A DNA stretch of 64,000 nucleotides from Paenibacillus polymyxa (GTDB lineage: Bacteria; Bacillota; Bacilli; Paenibacillales; Paenibacillaceae). Location of the stretch: the NCBI RefSeq assembly GCF_001719045.1, contig NZ_CP015423.1:2976001-3040000 (forward strand), given 5' to 3'. This document shows, piece after piece, positions 56,245 to 64,000 of the stretch (positions are counted from its first letter, which is position 1; each line of letters begins with the position of its first letter). The notes under the pieces are model-generated. The model had not been told where the DNA came from. It was given only the letters and a program-made list of their open reading frames with translations, and did not search any database. Made by a program: the position numbers and the translations under genes.

Positions 56245-57582
56245 ATGGATCTGCAAATTTCCGATCTGGAAGAAATGAAGCTGACCGACCTGTACAAGCT
56301 GGCCAAGCAATACCAGATCCCGTACTACGGAACGCTCAAAAAGAAAGAATTAATATTCGCGATCCTGCGCGCACAAGCTGAGAAGAGCGGATTGATGTTT
56401 ATGCAGGGGGTTCTGGAAATCCTTCCCGAAGGTTACGGCTTTCTGAGGCCGATCAATTATCTCCCGAGTACCGAAGATATTTACATCTCTGCTTCACAAA
56501 TCCGCAAGTTTGACTTGAGAACAGGCGATCTTGTTTCCGGTAAATGCCGAACGCCAAAAGAGAATGAACGATATTTTGGATTGCTTCAAGTTAACGCCGT
56601 CAATGGAAGAAGTCCTGAGCAAGCTGCCGAGCGGCTACATTTTCCTGCACTGACTCCACTGTATCCGCAAACCAAATTAGTCCTTGAAACTTCCCCCAAC
56701 CATTTGTCTACGAGAATTATGGATGTACTGGCCCCTGTCGGACTTGGACAGCGCGGACTCATTGTAGCACCTCCCAAAGCTGGGAAGACGCTTCTCCTCA
56801 AAGAAATTGCCAATAGCATTTCTACTAACAATCCCGAGATTGAGCTTTTTGTCTTGTTGATTGATGAACGCCCCGAAGAAGTGACCGACATGCAGCGTTC
56901 TGTTAAAGGTGAAGTTGTGGCCTCTACATTTGACGAACTTCCTGAAAATCACATTAAAGTGGCAGAACTCGTGTTGGAGCGTGCGCTGCGTCTCGTAGAA
57001 CATAAAAAGGATGTTGTCATCCTGTTGGATAGCATCACACGTTTGGCTCGTGCGTACAATCTCGTTATTCCTCCTTCTGGTCGTACTTTGAGTGGGGGTA
57101 TTGACCCGGCGGCATTTCACCGTCCAAAACGCTTTTTTGGTGCGGCTCGGAATGTGGAGGAAGGCGGTAGCTTGACGATTCTTGCTACAGCGCTGATTGA
57201 TACGGGATCACGCATGGACGATATCATTTATGAAGAGTTTAAAGGTACAGGCAACATGGAGTTGCATTTGGACCGCAAGCTGGCAGAACGTCGTATCTTT
57301 CCTGCGATTGATATTCGTCGTTCCGGCACACGCCGTGAGGAAGTGTTGTTGAACAAGGAAGAATTGGATACCATCTGGGCCATTCGTAAAAACATGACGG
57401 AAAGCCATGATTTTGTGGAAGGCTTCCTCAAAAAGCTGCGTAATAGCAAAACTAATGCTGAGTTTTTGGCTTCGTTTGATTTGACGGCACCTTCTTCCAG
57501 TAGCTCGCAAAGCAGTTCTGGTGGCCAACAACGGAGAACTGCTCGTTCTACCACAGCGTCAGTCCCGGCCACAACCAACTAA
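56245..57582 (+). CDS. rho: Transcription termination factor Rho
   Basis: Hexameric RNA-dependent ATPase that ends transcription. N-terminal Rho_N helices (~1-50), cold-shock-like RNA-binding domain (~52-125) and RecA-like motor with Walker A PPKAGKT (176-182) and the [13 protein letters not shown] segment. After the core the protein ends in a ~30-residue Ser/Thr/Gln-rich tail ([11 protein letters not shown]), longer than in B. subtilis. A TATAAT (56117-56122) is the probable -10, giving a ~120-nt leader. The RBS is AGGTGG. Confidence 0.96.
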   Translation: MDLQISDLEEMKLTDLYKLAKQYQIPYYGTLKKKELIFAILRAQAEKSGLMFMQGVLEILPEGYGFLRPINYLPSTEDIYISASQIRKFDLRTGDLVSGKCRTPKENERYFGLLQVNAVNGRSPEQAAERLHFPALTPLYPQTKLVLETSPNHLSTRIMDVLAPVGLGQRGLIVAPPKAGKTLLLKEIANSISTNNPEIELFVLLIDERPEEVTDMQRSVKGEVVASTFDELPENHIKVAELVLERALRLVEHKKDVVILLDSITRLARAYNLVIPPSGRTLSGGIDPAAFHRPKRFFGAARNVEEGGSLTILATALIDTGSRMDDIIYEEFKGTGNMELHLDRKLAERRIFPAIDIRRSGTRREEVLLNKEELDTIWAIRKNMTESHDFVEGFLKKLRNSKTNAEFLASFDLTAPSSSSSQSSSGGQQRRTARSTTASVPATTN

Positions 57583-57679
57583 AACCCATTCATTGTATTT
57601 TATCTGTTCCGTAAGTACACAGTCGTTACCATTCATTTTGTTAATGGCGTAGGCTTAACGGAGCGAAAGGAGCTCCATA

Positions 57680-58951
57680 ATGTATTTGGTGTATGCCGAC
57701 GAAAAAGGCAATGTATATGATCATGCTTCTTTGTATGGTCTTGCCCGTAGTGCAGACATGATTGTTGAGATCATGGAGGATGAGCTTATTCCGTTACCGG
57801 AAGGAGCTACATTGGTAAGCCTGCCCAGCACTCGCCCGGTCGGTATGAACCCTGAAACAGGGGAAATGGTTTCTCTTCCCGGAGATATGCAAGCAGTAGG
57901 GGCGTTATTGCCGCAAGGTTTTACGCGCTTGTGCCTGCCGGGGTATGTGAAGACCGATAAGGAGTACAAACTTCCCTTGTTCGGTTATTCGGCCGTAGTC
58001 TGGAAAGACGGGGCATTTTATGTAACGGCAGAGCAGAGTGACAGTCCATCCAAGTGGAATCCGGAAAACTGTGACCGTCATCAAGTTAAACTGGGTGTTC
58101 AGCGGATGACGGAGCAATATCCCGAAAATAGGCTGTACCAACATTTGTCTAACTGTGCGCTGGGCTATGAATGTCTTACTTCCTCGAACACATTCCTGAA
58201 TCGCTGGGAAGGGGGAGTTCCGGTATCCTATTCGTGTAATGCGGGTTGCTTTGGCTGTATATCTGAACAGCCGGATGATAGTGGCTTTGTATCTCCGCAG
58301 ACAAGAATGAACTTCCGTCCCCGTGTCGAAGAAATTGTAGAAGTTATGCTGGAACATTTGAAGACACCGGAGTCCATCATCAGTTTTGGCCAAGGTTGCG
58401 AAGGTGAGCCTTCCACACAAGCCAAACTGATTATTGATTCGATCAAAGAGGTGCGCTCCATTACCGATATGGGATACATCAATATCAATACGAATGCGGG
58501 ATTGAGCGATCATATCCGGGGAATCGTGGATGCGGGTCTTGATCTGATGCGCGTTAGTACCATTAGTGCACTGGACGATCACTACAATGCGTATTACAAG
58601 CCGCGCGGCTACACGTTGGCTAATGTGGAAAAATCACTTCGTTATGCTTCTGAGCAGGGAGTATATACGTCGATTAACTATTTGATTTTTCCGGGTGTAA
58701 CAGACCGAGAGGAAGAAATTGAGGCAATGATTGAATTTGCCAAACGTACTAAGCTCAAGCTGATTCAAATGCGTAATTTGAATATCGATCCTGAAAGCTA
58801 TCTGGAGTTGATTCCACCTGCTCAAGGTGAGATCCTTGGCATGAAGCAAATGCTTGAGATTTATCGTGAGGAACTGCCTGATGTAGTCATCGGTTCTTAC
58901 ACTCATGTACCGCCACAAGGGCTGGCACGTCCCAAATTTGCCAAGGCCTAA
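57680..58951 (+). CDS. Radical SAM protein of unknown function
   Basis: A 423-aa radical SAM enzyme with the Fe-S motif CxxxCxxC at Cys186, Cys190 and Cys193 (CNAGCFGC), and a TIM-barrel core with GQGCEGEP and a NINTNAG segment. The first ~180 residues form an extra N-terminal domain before the cluster, with two further Cys (131, 159). No substrate or partner gene is adjacent. The position between rho and rpmE suggests a conserved housekeeping role, but I cannot name the reaction. The RBS (AAAGGAG) is close to the ATG. Confidence 0.88.
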   Translation: MYLVYADEKGNVYDHASLYGLARSADMIVEIMEDELIPLPEGATLVSLPSTRPVGMNPETGEMVSLPGDMQAVGALLPQGFTRLCLPGYVKTDKEYKLPLFGYSAVVWKDGAFYVTAEQSDSPSKWNPENCDRHQVKLGVQRMTEQYPENRLYQHLSNCALGYECLTSSNTFLNRWEGGVPVSYSCNAGCFGCISEQPDDSGFVSPQTRMNFRPRVEEIVEVMLEHLKTPESIISFGQGCEGEPSTQAKLIIDSIKEVRSITDMGYININTNAGLSDHIRGIVDAGLDLMRVSTISALDDHYNAYYKPRGYTLANVEKSLRYASEQGVYTSINYLIFPGVTDREEEIEAMIEFAKRTKLKLIQMRNLNIDPESYLELIPPAQGEILGMKQMLEIYREELPDVVIGSYTHVPPQGLARPKFAKA

Positions 58952-59014
58952 AACGATCAATAGCAACTTGAAACTCACCTATTTTACGCCATCTTTGAAT
59001 GCGGAAAAGAGTTG

Positions 59015-59043
59015 TTGAAACGCTCATATTCAAGTGCTATAAT
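59015..59043 (+). promoter_or_regulatory. Promoter of rpmE
   Basis: TTGAAA (59015-59020), a 17-bp spacer and TATAAT (59038-59043): close to perfect. Confidence 0.8.
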
Positions 59044-59108
59044 GTGAACATGTGTTCATACAACTCTGGACTGATAGGACGTTCAGGGCGGAAAGAGGTG
59101 AAAGTTCA

Positions 59109-59306
59109 ATGCAACAAGCTATTCAACCAACATTTAACGTAACTACTGTCACTTGTGCTTGCGGAAATTCGTTTGAAACGGGTTCTGTGAAAGGATCTCT
59201 GCGTGTGGAGATTTGCTCCGCCTGCCACCCATTCTTCACAGGCAAGCAGAAATTTATTGATGCTGGTGGACGCGTAGATCGTTTCAAAAAGAAATACGGT
59301 ATCTAA
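59109..59306 (+). CDS. rpmE: 50S ribosomal protein L31, zinc-binding type
   Basis: A 65-aa ribosomal protein of the large-subunit central protuberance. The zinc ligands are present (Cys16, Cys18, Cys36, Cys39), so this is the zinc-containing form and a zinc-free paralogue may exist elsewhere. The start at 59109 has AGAGGTGA seven bases upstream; an ATG at 59052 is too far upstream and not conserved. The C-terminal DRFKKKYG is typical. Confidence 0.96.
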   Translation: MQQAIQPTFNVTTVTCACGNSFETGSVKGSLRVEICSACHPFFTGKQKFIDAGGRVDRFKKKYGI

Positions 59307-59333
59307 TGGATTACCGCAGGTTATAAAGTTATT

Positions 59334-59366
59334 AGAGCCTTCTGCAACTGCAGAGGGCTCTTTTTG
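59334..59366 (+). terminator. Terminator after rpmE
   Basis: AGAGCC-TCTGC pairs with GCAGA-GGCTCT, followed by five T. Confidence 0.88.
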
Positions 59367-59379
59367 TAATAATGTGTAT

Positions 59380-59408
59380 TTGCTTTTTATGCGGCCTTAA
59401 GATATACT
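59380..59408 (+). promoter_or_regulatory. Promoter of the SRP RNA
   Basis: TTGCTT (59380-59385), a 17-bp spacer and TATACT (59403-59408), placing the start at the predicted 5' end of the RNA (~59416). Confidence 0.75.
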
Positions 59409-59415
59409 TATTTTC

Positions 59416-59684
59416 ACCGTGCTAGATGGGGAGGTAGCGGTGCCCTGTAACTCGCAATCCGCTATAGCGAGGTTGAATTCCTGTTAGAGGTGTTGTTGAT
59501 GTGAGGCTGGTCCCTGCGCACAATGTTGACGGCTGGGTCCTCCGCAATGAGTACTTGTGAACCTGGTCAGGTCCGGAAGGAAGCAGCCATAAGCAAGCCC
59601 ACTCTTGTGCCGGAGGGTTGCCTAGCCCGAGTTGTTGTTCAGGATTGCCGCTCGGATCACAACGATCAATAACAGGTGCACGGT
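59416..59684 (+). ncRNA. ffs: Signal recognition particle RNA (large Firmicute type, scRNA)
   Basis: About 270 nt, the long form with an Alu domain. Ends ACCGTGC (59416-59422) and GCACGGT (59678-59684) pair. The 5' Alu motif GGGGAGGTAGCGGTGCCCTG and the SRP54-binding hairpin (GTCAGGTCCGGAAGGAAGC at 59566-59584 region, with its partner GCCGGAGGGTTGCC) are intact. It directs membrane and secreted proteins to SecYEG with Ffh. Location before dnaX is as in B. subtilis. Confidence 0.96.
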
Positions 59685-59700
59685 ATATATTAATAATTAG

Positions 59701-59735
59701 AACATCTTGGCAATCATTGCGAAGGTGTTTTTTTG
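59701..59735 (+). terminator. Terminator after the SRP RNA
   Basis: AACATCTT pairs with AAGGTGTT (one wobble), with an inner GCAA/TTGC stem, followed by seven T. Confidence 0.8.
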
Positions 59736-59760
59736 TGTTTATAAATTGGAAGGTGTCTGG

Positions 59761-59789
59761 TTTAGATTCGGACGGGAGTATAGTATAAT
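59761..59789 (+). promoter_or_regulatory. Candidate promoter of dnaX
   Basis: TTTAGA (59761-59766), a 17-bp spacer and TATAAT (59784-59789). Confidence 0.65.
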
Positions 59790-59840
59790 GAAGTGACCAT
59801 GAATGGTCATGAAAGTGAATGGGAAAGAGGGTAACGCGCA

Positions 59841-61592
59841 TTGGAACATATAGCGTTGTACCGTGCTTGGCGGCCGCAGGCTTTCAAGGACATGGTAGGA
59901 CAACAGCATATTATCCAGACATTGCAGAATGCCATCCGCGAAAATCGCACGTCCCATGCCTACTTGTTCAGCGGTCCACGAGGAACAGGTAAGACGAGTG
60001 CGGCCAAAATTTTGGCCAAGGCTATCAACTGTGAGCATGGACCTGCGCCGGAACCTTGCAACGAATGCGAAGCCTGTAAACGGATCACGGCCGGAGCGGT
60101 CATGGATGTACAGGAGATTGATGCAGCCTCCAACCGGGGCGTTGAAGAGATTCGTGATTTGCGCGATAAAGTCAAATATGCGCCCACAGAAGTGCGGCAC
60201 AAGGTTTATATCATTGATGAAGTGCACATGCTGACGACGGAAGCGTTCAATGCGCTGCTCAAGACACTAGAAGAGCCGCCGCCACACGTGATGTTCATAT
60301 TGGCTACGACTGAACCACATCGGATTCCGGCGACAATTATTTCGCGTTGCCAGCGGTTTGACTTCCGGCGGGTATCGCTGGAAGAACAGACGGAGCGGCT
60401 TGACCTGATATGTCAACAGGAGAACATACAGGCTGATTCAGATGCACTGCAGTACATTGCGCGTCTTTCAGATGGCGGGATGCGAGATGCAGTTAGCGTT
60501 TTGGACCAGATATCCTCGTTTACAGATGGTCGGGTTACTTATCAGCAGGTGCTGGATATGACGGGGGGTATTGCGTCCGAGCAATTCGGTAAGCTTGCCT
60601 TGGCATTGCTGAAAGAAGATGTGGGCACGGTGCTCCAAATGATCGAGAACTTTATGCAGGAAGGTAAAAGTGCGGATAAGTGCATGGAGAATCTTCTGTA
60701 CTATTTCCGAGACCTGCTAATGATCAAGATGGTGCCTCAGGCGACCAAAATGACGGAGCGAGTGCTAGATCCAGAGCGATTTAAGGAAGTGGCAGATGCT
60801 TTTACCAAGGAGCAACTCTTTGCGATGATTGACACCCTTAATCGTTATCAGAGCGAGATGAAATATGCCGTTCAGCCTCAAACTTTGTTTGAGGTAGCTC
60901 TGTTGAAACTATGCAGTATTCCGGGGGAAGCAGGAGCTGGTGTTCAGCCGGCCGCACAGCGCTCTGGTGCTGCAGCTGAGCTGGAAGATGTGGTAATGTT
61001 GAAGCGCCAGCTTGCTGAGTTGGAAAAGAAACTGGAGCGCGCGCTGCAAGGTGGATTGGGCGCTGGAGCGGGACAGGAAGCATCGTCGGGTGGTCGTCAG
61101 GCTTCCGGTGGTCGTGCCCCTGCTCCGCGGATTTCAGCGCCGGCCAAACTCCCCTCTCAGTTGGATCGCTATATCGCTGAGAAGTCGAGCGAAGCATTCG
61201 CAGCAGCGGGGCGTAAGTGGAGTCAGATTTTACAAGGGGTAAAAGAGGCGAAAGTTACGGTTCATGCCTGGTTTATGGACGGTGAGCCAGTTTCTGTGTT
61301 AGAGGACAGTGTACTGGTCGCATTTAAGAACAATATTCATCGTGAAACTACCGAAAAGCCTGCCAATAAGCAGGTCATCGAGAAAGTATTGCATGAGCAG
61401 TTGGGCCATCCTTATCGTTTAGTAACGATGATGCAAAAGGATTGGAATGCTGCGATTGAAGGAGTTTCCGACCAGCCTGCCGAAGAATTGCAACTGGAGC
61501 CGGAGCATGATACGCCGGGAAAGTCCAAGGAGCCCTGGATTGATGAAGCTATTCAACTTTTCGGGGAAGATCTGGTAGTCATTAAAGATTAA
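59841..61592 (+). CDS. dnaX: DNA polymerase III subunit gamma/tau
   Basis: Clamp-loader ATPase and organiser of the replisome. The N-terminal AAA+ module has Walker A GPRGTGKTS (from residue 45), a Cys4 zinc module (CEHGPAPEPCNECEAC) and the DEVHML Walker B. Domain III is followed by a Gly/Ala/Gln-rich linker (~385-430) and a C-terminal tau domain. Length 583 aa. The start is TTG, with GAGGG upstream. No obvious slippery sequence for a short gamma form was noticed, but this was not checked systematically. Confidence 0.97.
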   Translation: MEHIALYRAWRPQAFKDMVGQQHIIQTLQNAIRENRTSHAYLFSGPRGTGKTSAAKILAKAINCEHGPAPEPCNECEACKRITAGAVMDVQEIDAASNRGVEEIRDLRDKVKYAPTEVRHKVYIIDEVHMLTTEAFNALLKTLEEPPPHVMFILATTEPHRIPATIISRCQRFDFRRVSLEEQTERLDLICQQENIQADSDALQYIARLSDGGMRDAVSVLDQISSFTDGRVTYQQVLDMTGGIASEQFGKLALALLKEDVGTVLQMIENFMQEGKSADKCMENLLYYFRDLLMIKMVPQATKMTERVLDPERFKEVADAFTKEQLFAMIDTLNRYQSEMKYAVQPQTLFEVALLKLCSIPGEAGAGVQPAAQRSGAAAELEDVVMLKRQLAELEKKLERALQGGLGAGAGQEASSGGRQASGGRAPAPRISAPAKLPSQLDRYIAEKSSEAFAAAGRKWSQILQGVKEAKVTVHAWFMDGEPVSVLEDSVLVAFKNNIHRETTEKPANKQVIEKVLHEQLGHPYRLVTMMQKDWNAAIEGVSDQPAEELQLEPEHDTPGKSKEPWIDEAIQLFGEDLVVIKD

Positions 61593-61635
61593 ATCAAGTG
61601 TCTAGATGTATACTTCATTAAAGGAGATGATTGAA

Positions 61636-61947
61636 ATGAACAATATGAACCAAATGATGAAGCAAGTGAAAAAAATGCAGGAACAAATGCTGAAAGCCCA
61701 AGAGGAACTTGGCGGAAAAGTAATCGAAGGTACTTCTGGCGGCGGTGTTGTGACGGTGGAGGTAAATGGACATAAAAAAGTGTTGTCCATCACGATCAAA
61801 CCGGAAGCCGTAGATCCTGATGATGTAGAAATGCTGCAAGATCTTGTACTGACTGCAGTCAATGATGCTTTGTCCAAAGCAGATGAACTGGCTAATGATG
61901 ATATGGGTAAATTTACAGGCGGCATGAAAATTCCGGGCTTGTTCTAG
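61636..61947 (+). CDS. yaaK: YbaB/EbfC family nucleoid-associated protein
   Basis: A 103-aa DNA-binding dimer ([19 protein letters not shown] coiled helix, then a [14 protein letters not shown] sheet). The start at 61636 has AAAGGAG nine bases upstream. It sits between dnaX and recR, the conserved arrangement in most bacteria. Probably cotranscribed with both. Confidence 0.95.
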   Translation: MNNMNQMMKQVKKMQEQMLKAQEELGGKVIEGTSGGGVVTVEVNGHKKVLSITIKPEAVDPDDVEMLQDLVLTAVNDALSKADELANDDMGKFTGGMKIPGLF

Positions 61948-61974
61948 TCTGCTGCATAAAGGAGAAACGCGCTA

Positions 61975-62574
61975 TTGTATTATCCGGAGCCGATTGCAAA
62001 GCTAATTGATGCTTTTACGCGCCTGCCGGGAGTAGGGCCGAAGACGGCTGCCCGGTTGGCCTTTCACGTACTGAAAATGAAGGAAGATGATGTGATTGAC
62101 TTTGCCAAGGCACTGGTCAATGTAAAACGCAATCTGCACTTCTGTTCAGTCTGCGGCAACATTACGGATACGGACCCTTGTCGGATCTGTCAGGATAAGA
62201 CGAGGGATGCTTCCGTCATTTGTGTTGTTCAGGATTCCAAGGATTTGGTGGCTATGGAGCGTACCAAGGAGTTTAATGGTTTTTACCATGTGCTTCACGG
62301 GGCGATATCTCCTATGGAGGGAATTGGTCCTGAGGATATCAAACTCAAGGAATTGCTGAACAGGCTCAGTGATGAACGCGTCAAGGAGCTGATTTTAGCT
62401 ACGAACCCGAATATTGAAGGAGAGGCCACGGCCATGTACATTTCTCGGCTAGTGCGTCCTTTTGAAATCAGGGTTACTCGTATTGCTCACGGATTGCCAG
62501 TGGGTGGAGATTTGGAGTATGCTGACGAGGTTACCCTGTCCAAAGCGTTAGAAGGCCGTAGAGAGCTCAATTAA
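61975..62574 (+). CDS. recR: Recombination protein RecR
   Basis: A 199-aa recombination mediator that, with RecO, loads RecA on SSB-coated DNA. N-terminal helix-hairpin-helix ([12 protein letters not shown]), a Cys4 zinc finger (Cys57, Cys60, Cys69, Cys72), a Toprim domain (VVQDSKD...[14 protein letters not shown]) and a Walker-B-like C-terminus. The start is TTG with AAAGGAG upstream. A terminator follows the gene. Confidence 0.96.
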   Translation: MYYPEPIAKLIDAFTRLPGVGPKTAARLAFHVLKMKEDDVIDFAKALVNVKRNLHFCSVCGNITDTDPCRICQDKTRDASVICVVQDSKDLVAMERTKEFNGFYHVLHGAISPMEGIGPEDIKLKELLNRLSDERVKELILATNPNIEGEATAMYISRLVRPFEIRVTRIAHGLPVGGDLEYADEVTLSKALEGRRELN

Positions 62575-62638
62575 TAGGTGTATTTATACGTTATAAATAG
62601 GGAGGGAATGCCCTTAGGGTATTCTCGACTCACTTGGG

Positions 62639-62662
62639 GGAGCCGCTATGGCTCCTTTTTTA
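62639..62662 (+). terminator. Terminator after recR
   Basis: GGAGCC pairs with GGCTCC around GCTAT, followed by seven T. Confidence 0.88.
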
Positions 62663-62785
62663 TTTGCGGTGATAGATGGCAGTATAGATCGTTCCTGGTT
62701 CTAAGTTTGTCCTTTGTTCAATAAGTATGAATAAGGTAATCTTGCAGACTGTGCACATAATTCAGCTTGTGAGGAGGATGAACGG

Positions 62786-63097
62786 ATGTGGGAACGGATG
62801 AAACAAAATTTCCGTCGTCAGGAGAATGGCAAATCAGAAGCGGAGTATCGGCAGGAGTTGTTTGCCCAGATTCGGGCTTCGCATGCGGAATGGTTAAGAG
62901 CGCATCGTTTATTTCATGAAGCAACGGGTAAAGATGAGATCGACTACGCTATATTTGTTCTAGAAGCTGCAGAACGTAAATATCAGATACATTTAAAAAG
63001 TGCGAAACAGCAAGGCCTGCATCGTTTCCATCTGCCTGCAGATGAACCGGGGTATGCCAATGATACGGATCGTGTTCACAAGCGGAGAGCTGAATGA
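62786..63097 (+). CDS. yaaL: YaaL family protein (DUF2508)
   Basis: A 103-aa helical, charged protein (EYRQELFAQIRASHAEWLRAHRLF). Family recognised from position between recR and bofA and its overall character. Function not established. The RBS GAGGAGG lies shortly before the ATG. Its stop codon overlaps the bofA start. Confidence 0.85.
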   Translation: MWERMKQNFRRQENGKSEAEYRQELFAQIRASHAEWLRAHRLFHEATGKDEIDYAIFVLEAAERKYQIHLKSAKQQGLHRFHLPADEPGYANDTDRVHKRRAE

Positions 63098-63369
63098 AAG
63101 GGGCGGTCTGGCTTGTTTTGATTGCCTGTGTCGGGATGTTACTATTTCTAATCTTAAAAAAACGTTTGGGTATCAGCTGGCTTGTAGTATTCGGGGCACA
63201 TATGGGCCTGGCAGCCATCGCATTGTATGTTATCAATTATTCAGGGTGGATTACGCAGGTGTACATCCCGATCAATCCAGTGACAATGGGGGCGGTAACG
63301 ATATTAGGTTTGCCTGGGATTGTCCTTTTACTGGGATTGAAAATAGTATTATTCGGACAGGCTATATGA
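63094..63369 (+). CDS. bofA: Pro-sigma-K processing inhibitor BofA
   Basis: A 91-aa membrane protein with two to three hydrophobic segments (GAVWLVLIACVGMLLFLIL, then LVVFGAHMGLAAIALYVI and VTILGLPGIVLLLGLKI). In sporulation BofA with SpoIVFA holds the SpoIVFB protease inactive until the forespore signal arrives, delaying sigma-K. The conserved NxxxG/LGLPGI C-terminal region is present. The ATG overlaps the yaaL stop by 4 bp. Confidence 0.92.
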   Translation: MKGAVWLVLIACVGMLLFLILKKRLGISWLVVFGAHMGLAAIALYVINYSGWITQVYIPINPVTMGAVTILGLPGIVLLLGLKIVLFGQAI

Positions 63370-63406
63370 AAACTTAAATGTTATTGTTTCTATTTTTAAA
63401 ATATAG

Positions 63407-63436
63407 TTGACGGCGAATTCAAAAATGTGATACATT
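63407..63436 (+). promoter_or_regulatory. Candidate rrn promoter P1
   Basis: TTGACG (63407-63412), an 18-bp spacer and TACATT (63431-63436). The predicted start lies within the hairpin at 63438-63469. Confidence 0.6.
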
Positions 63437-63437
63437 A

Positions 63438-63469
63438 ATTCTCGGCCCTTAAAGCCCGGGAATTTTTTT
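63438..63469 (+). terminator. Terminator-like hairpin between bofA and rrn P2
   Basis: TTCTCGG pairs with CCGGGAA (one G-T wobble), followed by seven T. It can end the yaaL-bofA transcript and would also be met by P1 transcripts at once. Confidence 0.65.
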
Positions 63470-63516
63470 GTGAAAACAACATTTAAATGAAATTAAAAAA
63501 TGATTTTAAAAAAGTG

Positions 63517-63546
63517 TTGACTTAAATCCCAAATGTGTGTTATATT
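63517..63546 (+). promoter_or_regulatory. Candidate rrn promoter P2
   Basis: TTGACT (63517-63522), an 18-bp spacer and TATATT (63541-63546), about 185 bp before the 16S gene. It is the better of the two promoters. Confidence 0.75.
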
Positions 63547-63599
63547 AATCAAGTCGCCGCTGAGATGCGGTGGTGAAACAAAGTAAGACATAATGAAGG

Positions 63600-63627
63600 T
63601 TTGATCTTTGAAAACTGAACAACGAGT
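63600..63627 (+). promoter_or_regulatory. rrn leader antitermination region (boxA-like)
   Basis: TTGATCTTTGAAAACTGAAC resembles the conserved boxA-containing leader of Firmicute rrn operons. Two hairpins (GATTTTG/CAAAATC and GAGATA/TATCTC) follow before the 16S gene and may help processing. Confidence 0.55.
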
Positions 63628-63728
63628 GAGTAAAACGATTTTGCTTGCAAAATCAAACAAGAGATATTTTATCTCGTCAGTTTCAACATGAGCTTATCGC
63701 TCTTTCTATAAACTAACTTCGGTTGGTC

Positions 63729-64000
63729 TTTAATGGAGAGTTTGATCCTGGCTCAGGACGAACGCTGGCGGCGTGCCTAATACATGCAAGTCGAGCGGGG
63801 TTGTGTAGAAGCTTGCTTCTAATCAACCTAGCGGCGGACGGGTGAGTAACACGTAGGCAACCTGCCCACAAGACAGGGATAACTACCGGAAACGGTAGCT
63901 AATACCCGATATATCCTTTTCCTGCATGGGAGTAAGGAGGAAAGACGGAGCAATCTGTCACTTGTGGATGGGCCTGCGGCGCATTAGCTAGTTGGTGGGG
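63729..64000 (+). rRNA. rrs: 16S ribosomal RNA (5' part, cut by window edge)
   Basis: Begins just before GAGAGTTTGATCCTGGCTC and continues with the GACGAACGCTGGCGGCGTGCC block to the end of the window. The V1 loop (GGGGTTGTGTAGAAGCTTGC) resembles the P. polymyxa group. The exact 5' end is estimated. Confidence 0.97.

Noticed and set aside
60838..61242. Alternative frames inside dnaX in the Gly/Ala-rich linker
   Set aside because: They arise from the low-complexity linker and lack start signals.

Overview
The window looks like a chromosomal segment from a low-to-mid GC, endospore-forming Firmicute of the Paenibacillus polymyxa group. The evidence is the sporulation genes (spo0F, bofA, sspP), strong GGAGG-type ribosome binding sites with GTG and TTG starts, Gram-positive gene pairs such as yaaK-recR and ywiB-argS, and the V1 region of the 16S rRNA gene that begins at the right edge. 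The species call is my inference from remembered sequence, not a search.

Layout. 1-4446: dacA, pdxS-pdxT, serS and tRNA-Ser, in the order seen in Bacillus subtilis. 4447-7280: a small island-like block flanked by the tRNA-Ser and a 58-nt copy of its 3' part; it holds an unknown ORF, a LysR regulator, a C-terminal remnant of a phosphotransacetylase gene and a D-2-hydroxyacid dehydrogenase. 7300-10708: small proteins including SspP, a lipoprotein, a GNAT and tadA. 10794-10874: a cluster of DnaA boxes before an orphan PAS histidine kinase. 13374-21386: rluF-type pseudouridine synthase, motAB, pterin dehydratase, an NlpC/P60 hydrolase behind a c-di-AMP riboswitch, and an M1 peptidase. 21511-31708: ywhD, a type I toxin, PTS EIIA-Glc, several stand-alone enzymes, a class A penicillin-binding protein and speE. 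31977-48687: transporters (MFS, a heterodimeric ABC exporter, an importer operon with a beta-CASP hydrolase), a LOG protein with a MazG-like protein, ywiB-argS and two more LysR regulators. 48702-59306: S8 protease, rpoE, pyrG, spo0F, fba, murA, rho, a radical SAM protein and rpmE. 59416-64000: SRP RNA, dnaX, yaaK, recR, yaaL, bofA and the start of an rrn operon.

Themes. Much of the window is core information processing and growth-to-sporulation control. The orphan kinase at 11047 and Spo0F at 53036 are plausible members of one phosphorelay; spo0F has a near-consensus sigma-H promoter; pyrG carries the sequence signature of CTP-sensed reiterative attenuation; BofA controls pro-sigma-K processing. 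Compared with B. subtilis, two blocks that lie far apart on opposite sides of its origin (dacA...bofA-rrn, and ywhD/pbpG/speE, ywiB-argS, rpoE...rpmE) are interleaved here, with rpmE directly before the SRP RNA.

I did not find a large unknown defence or biosynthetic system, CRISPR array, intact transposase or prophage. The most notable items are the DnaA-box cluster, the tRNA-Ser island, the type I toxin with its decayed second copy, and the transporter-linked beta-CASP gene.
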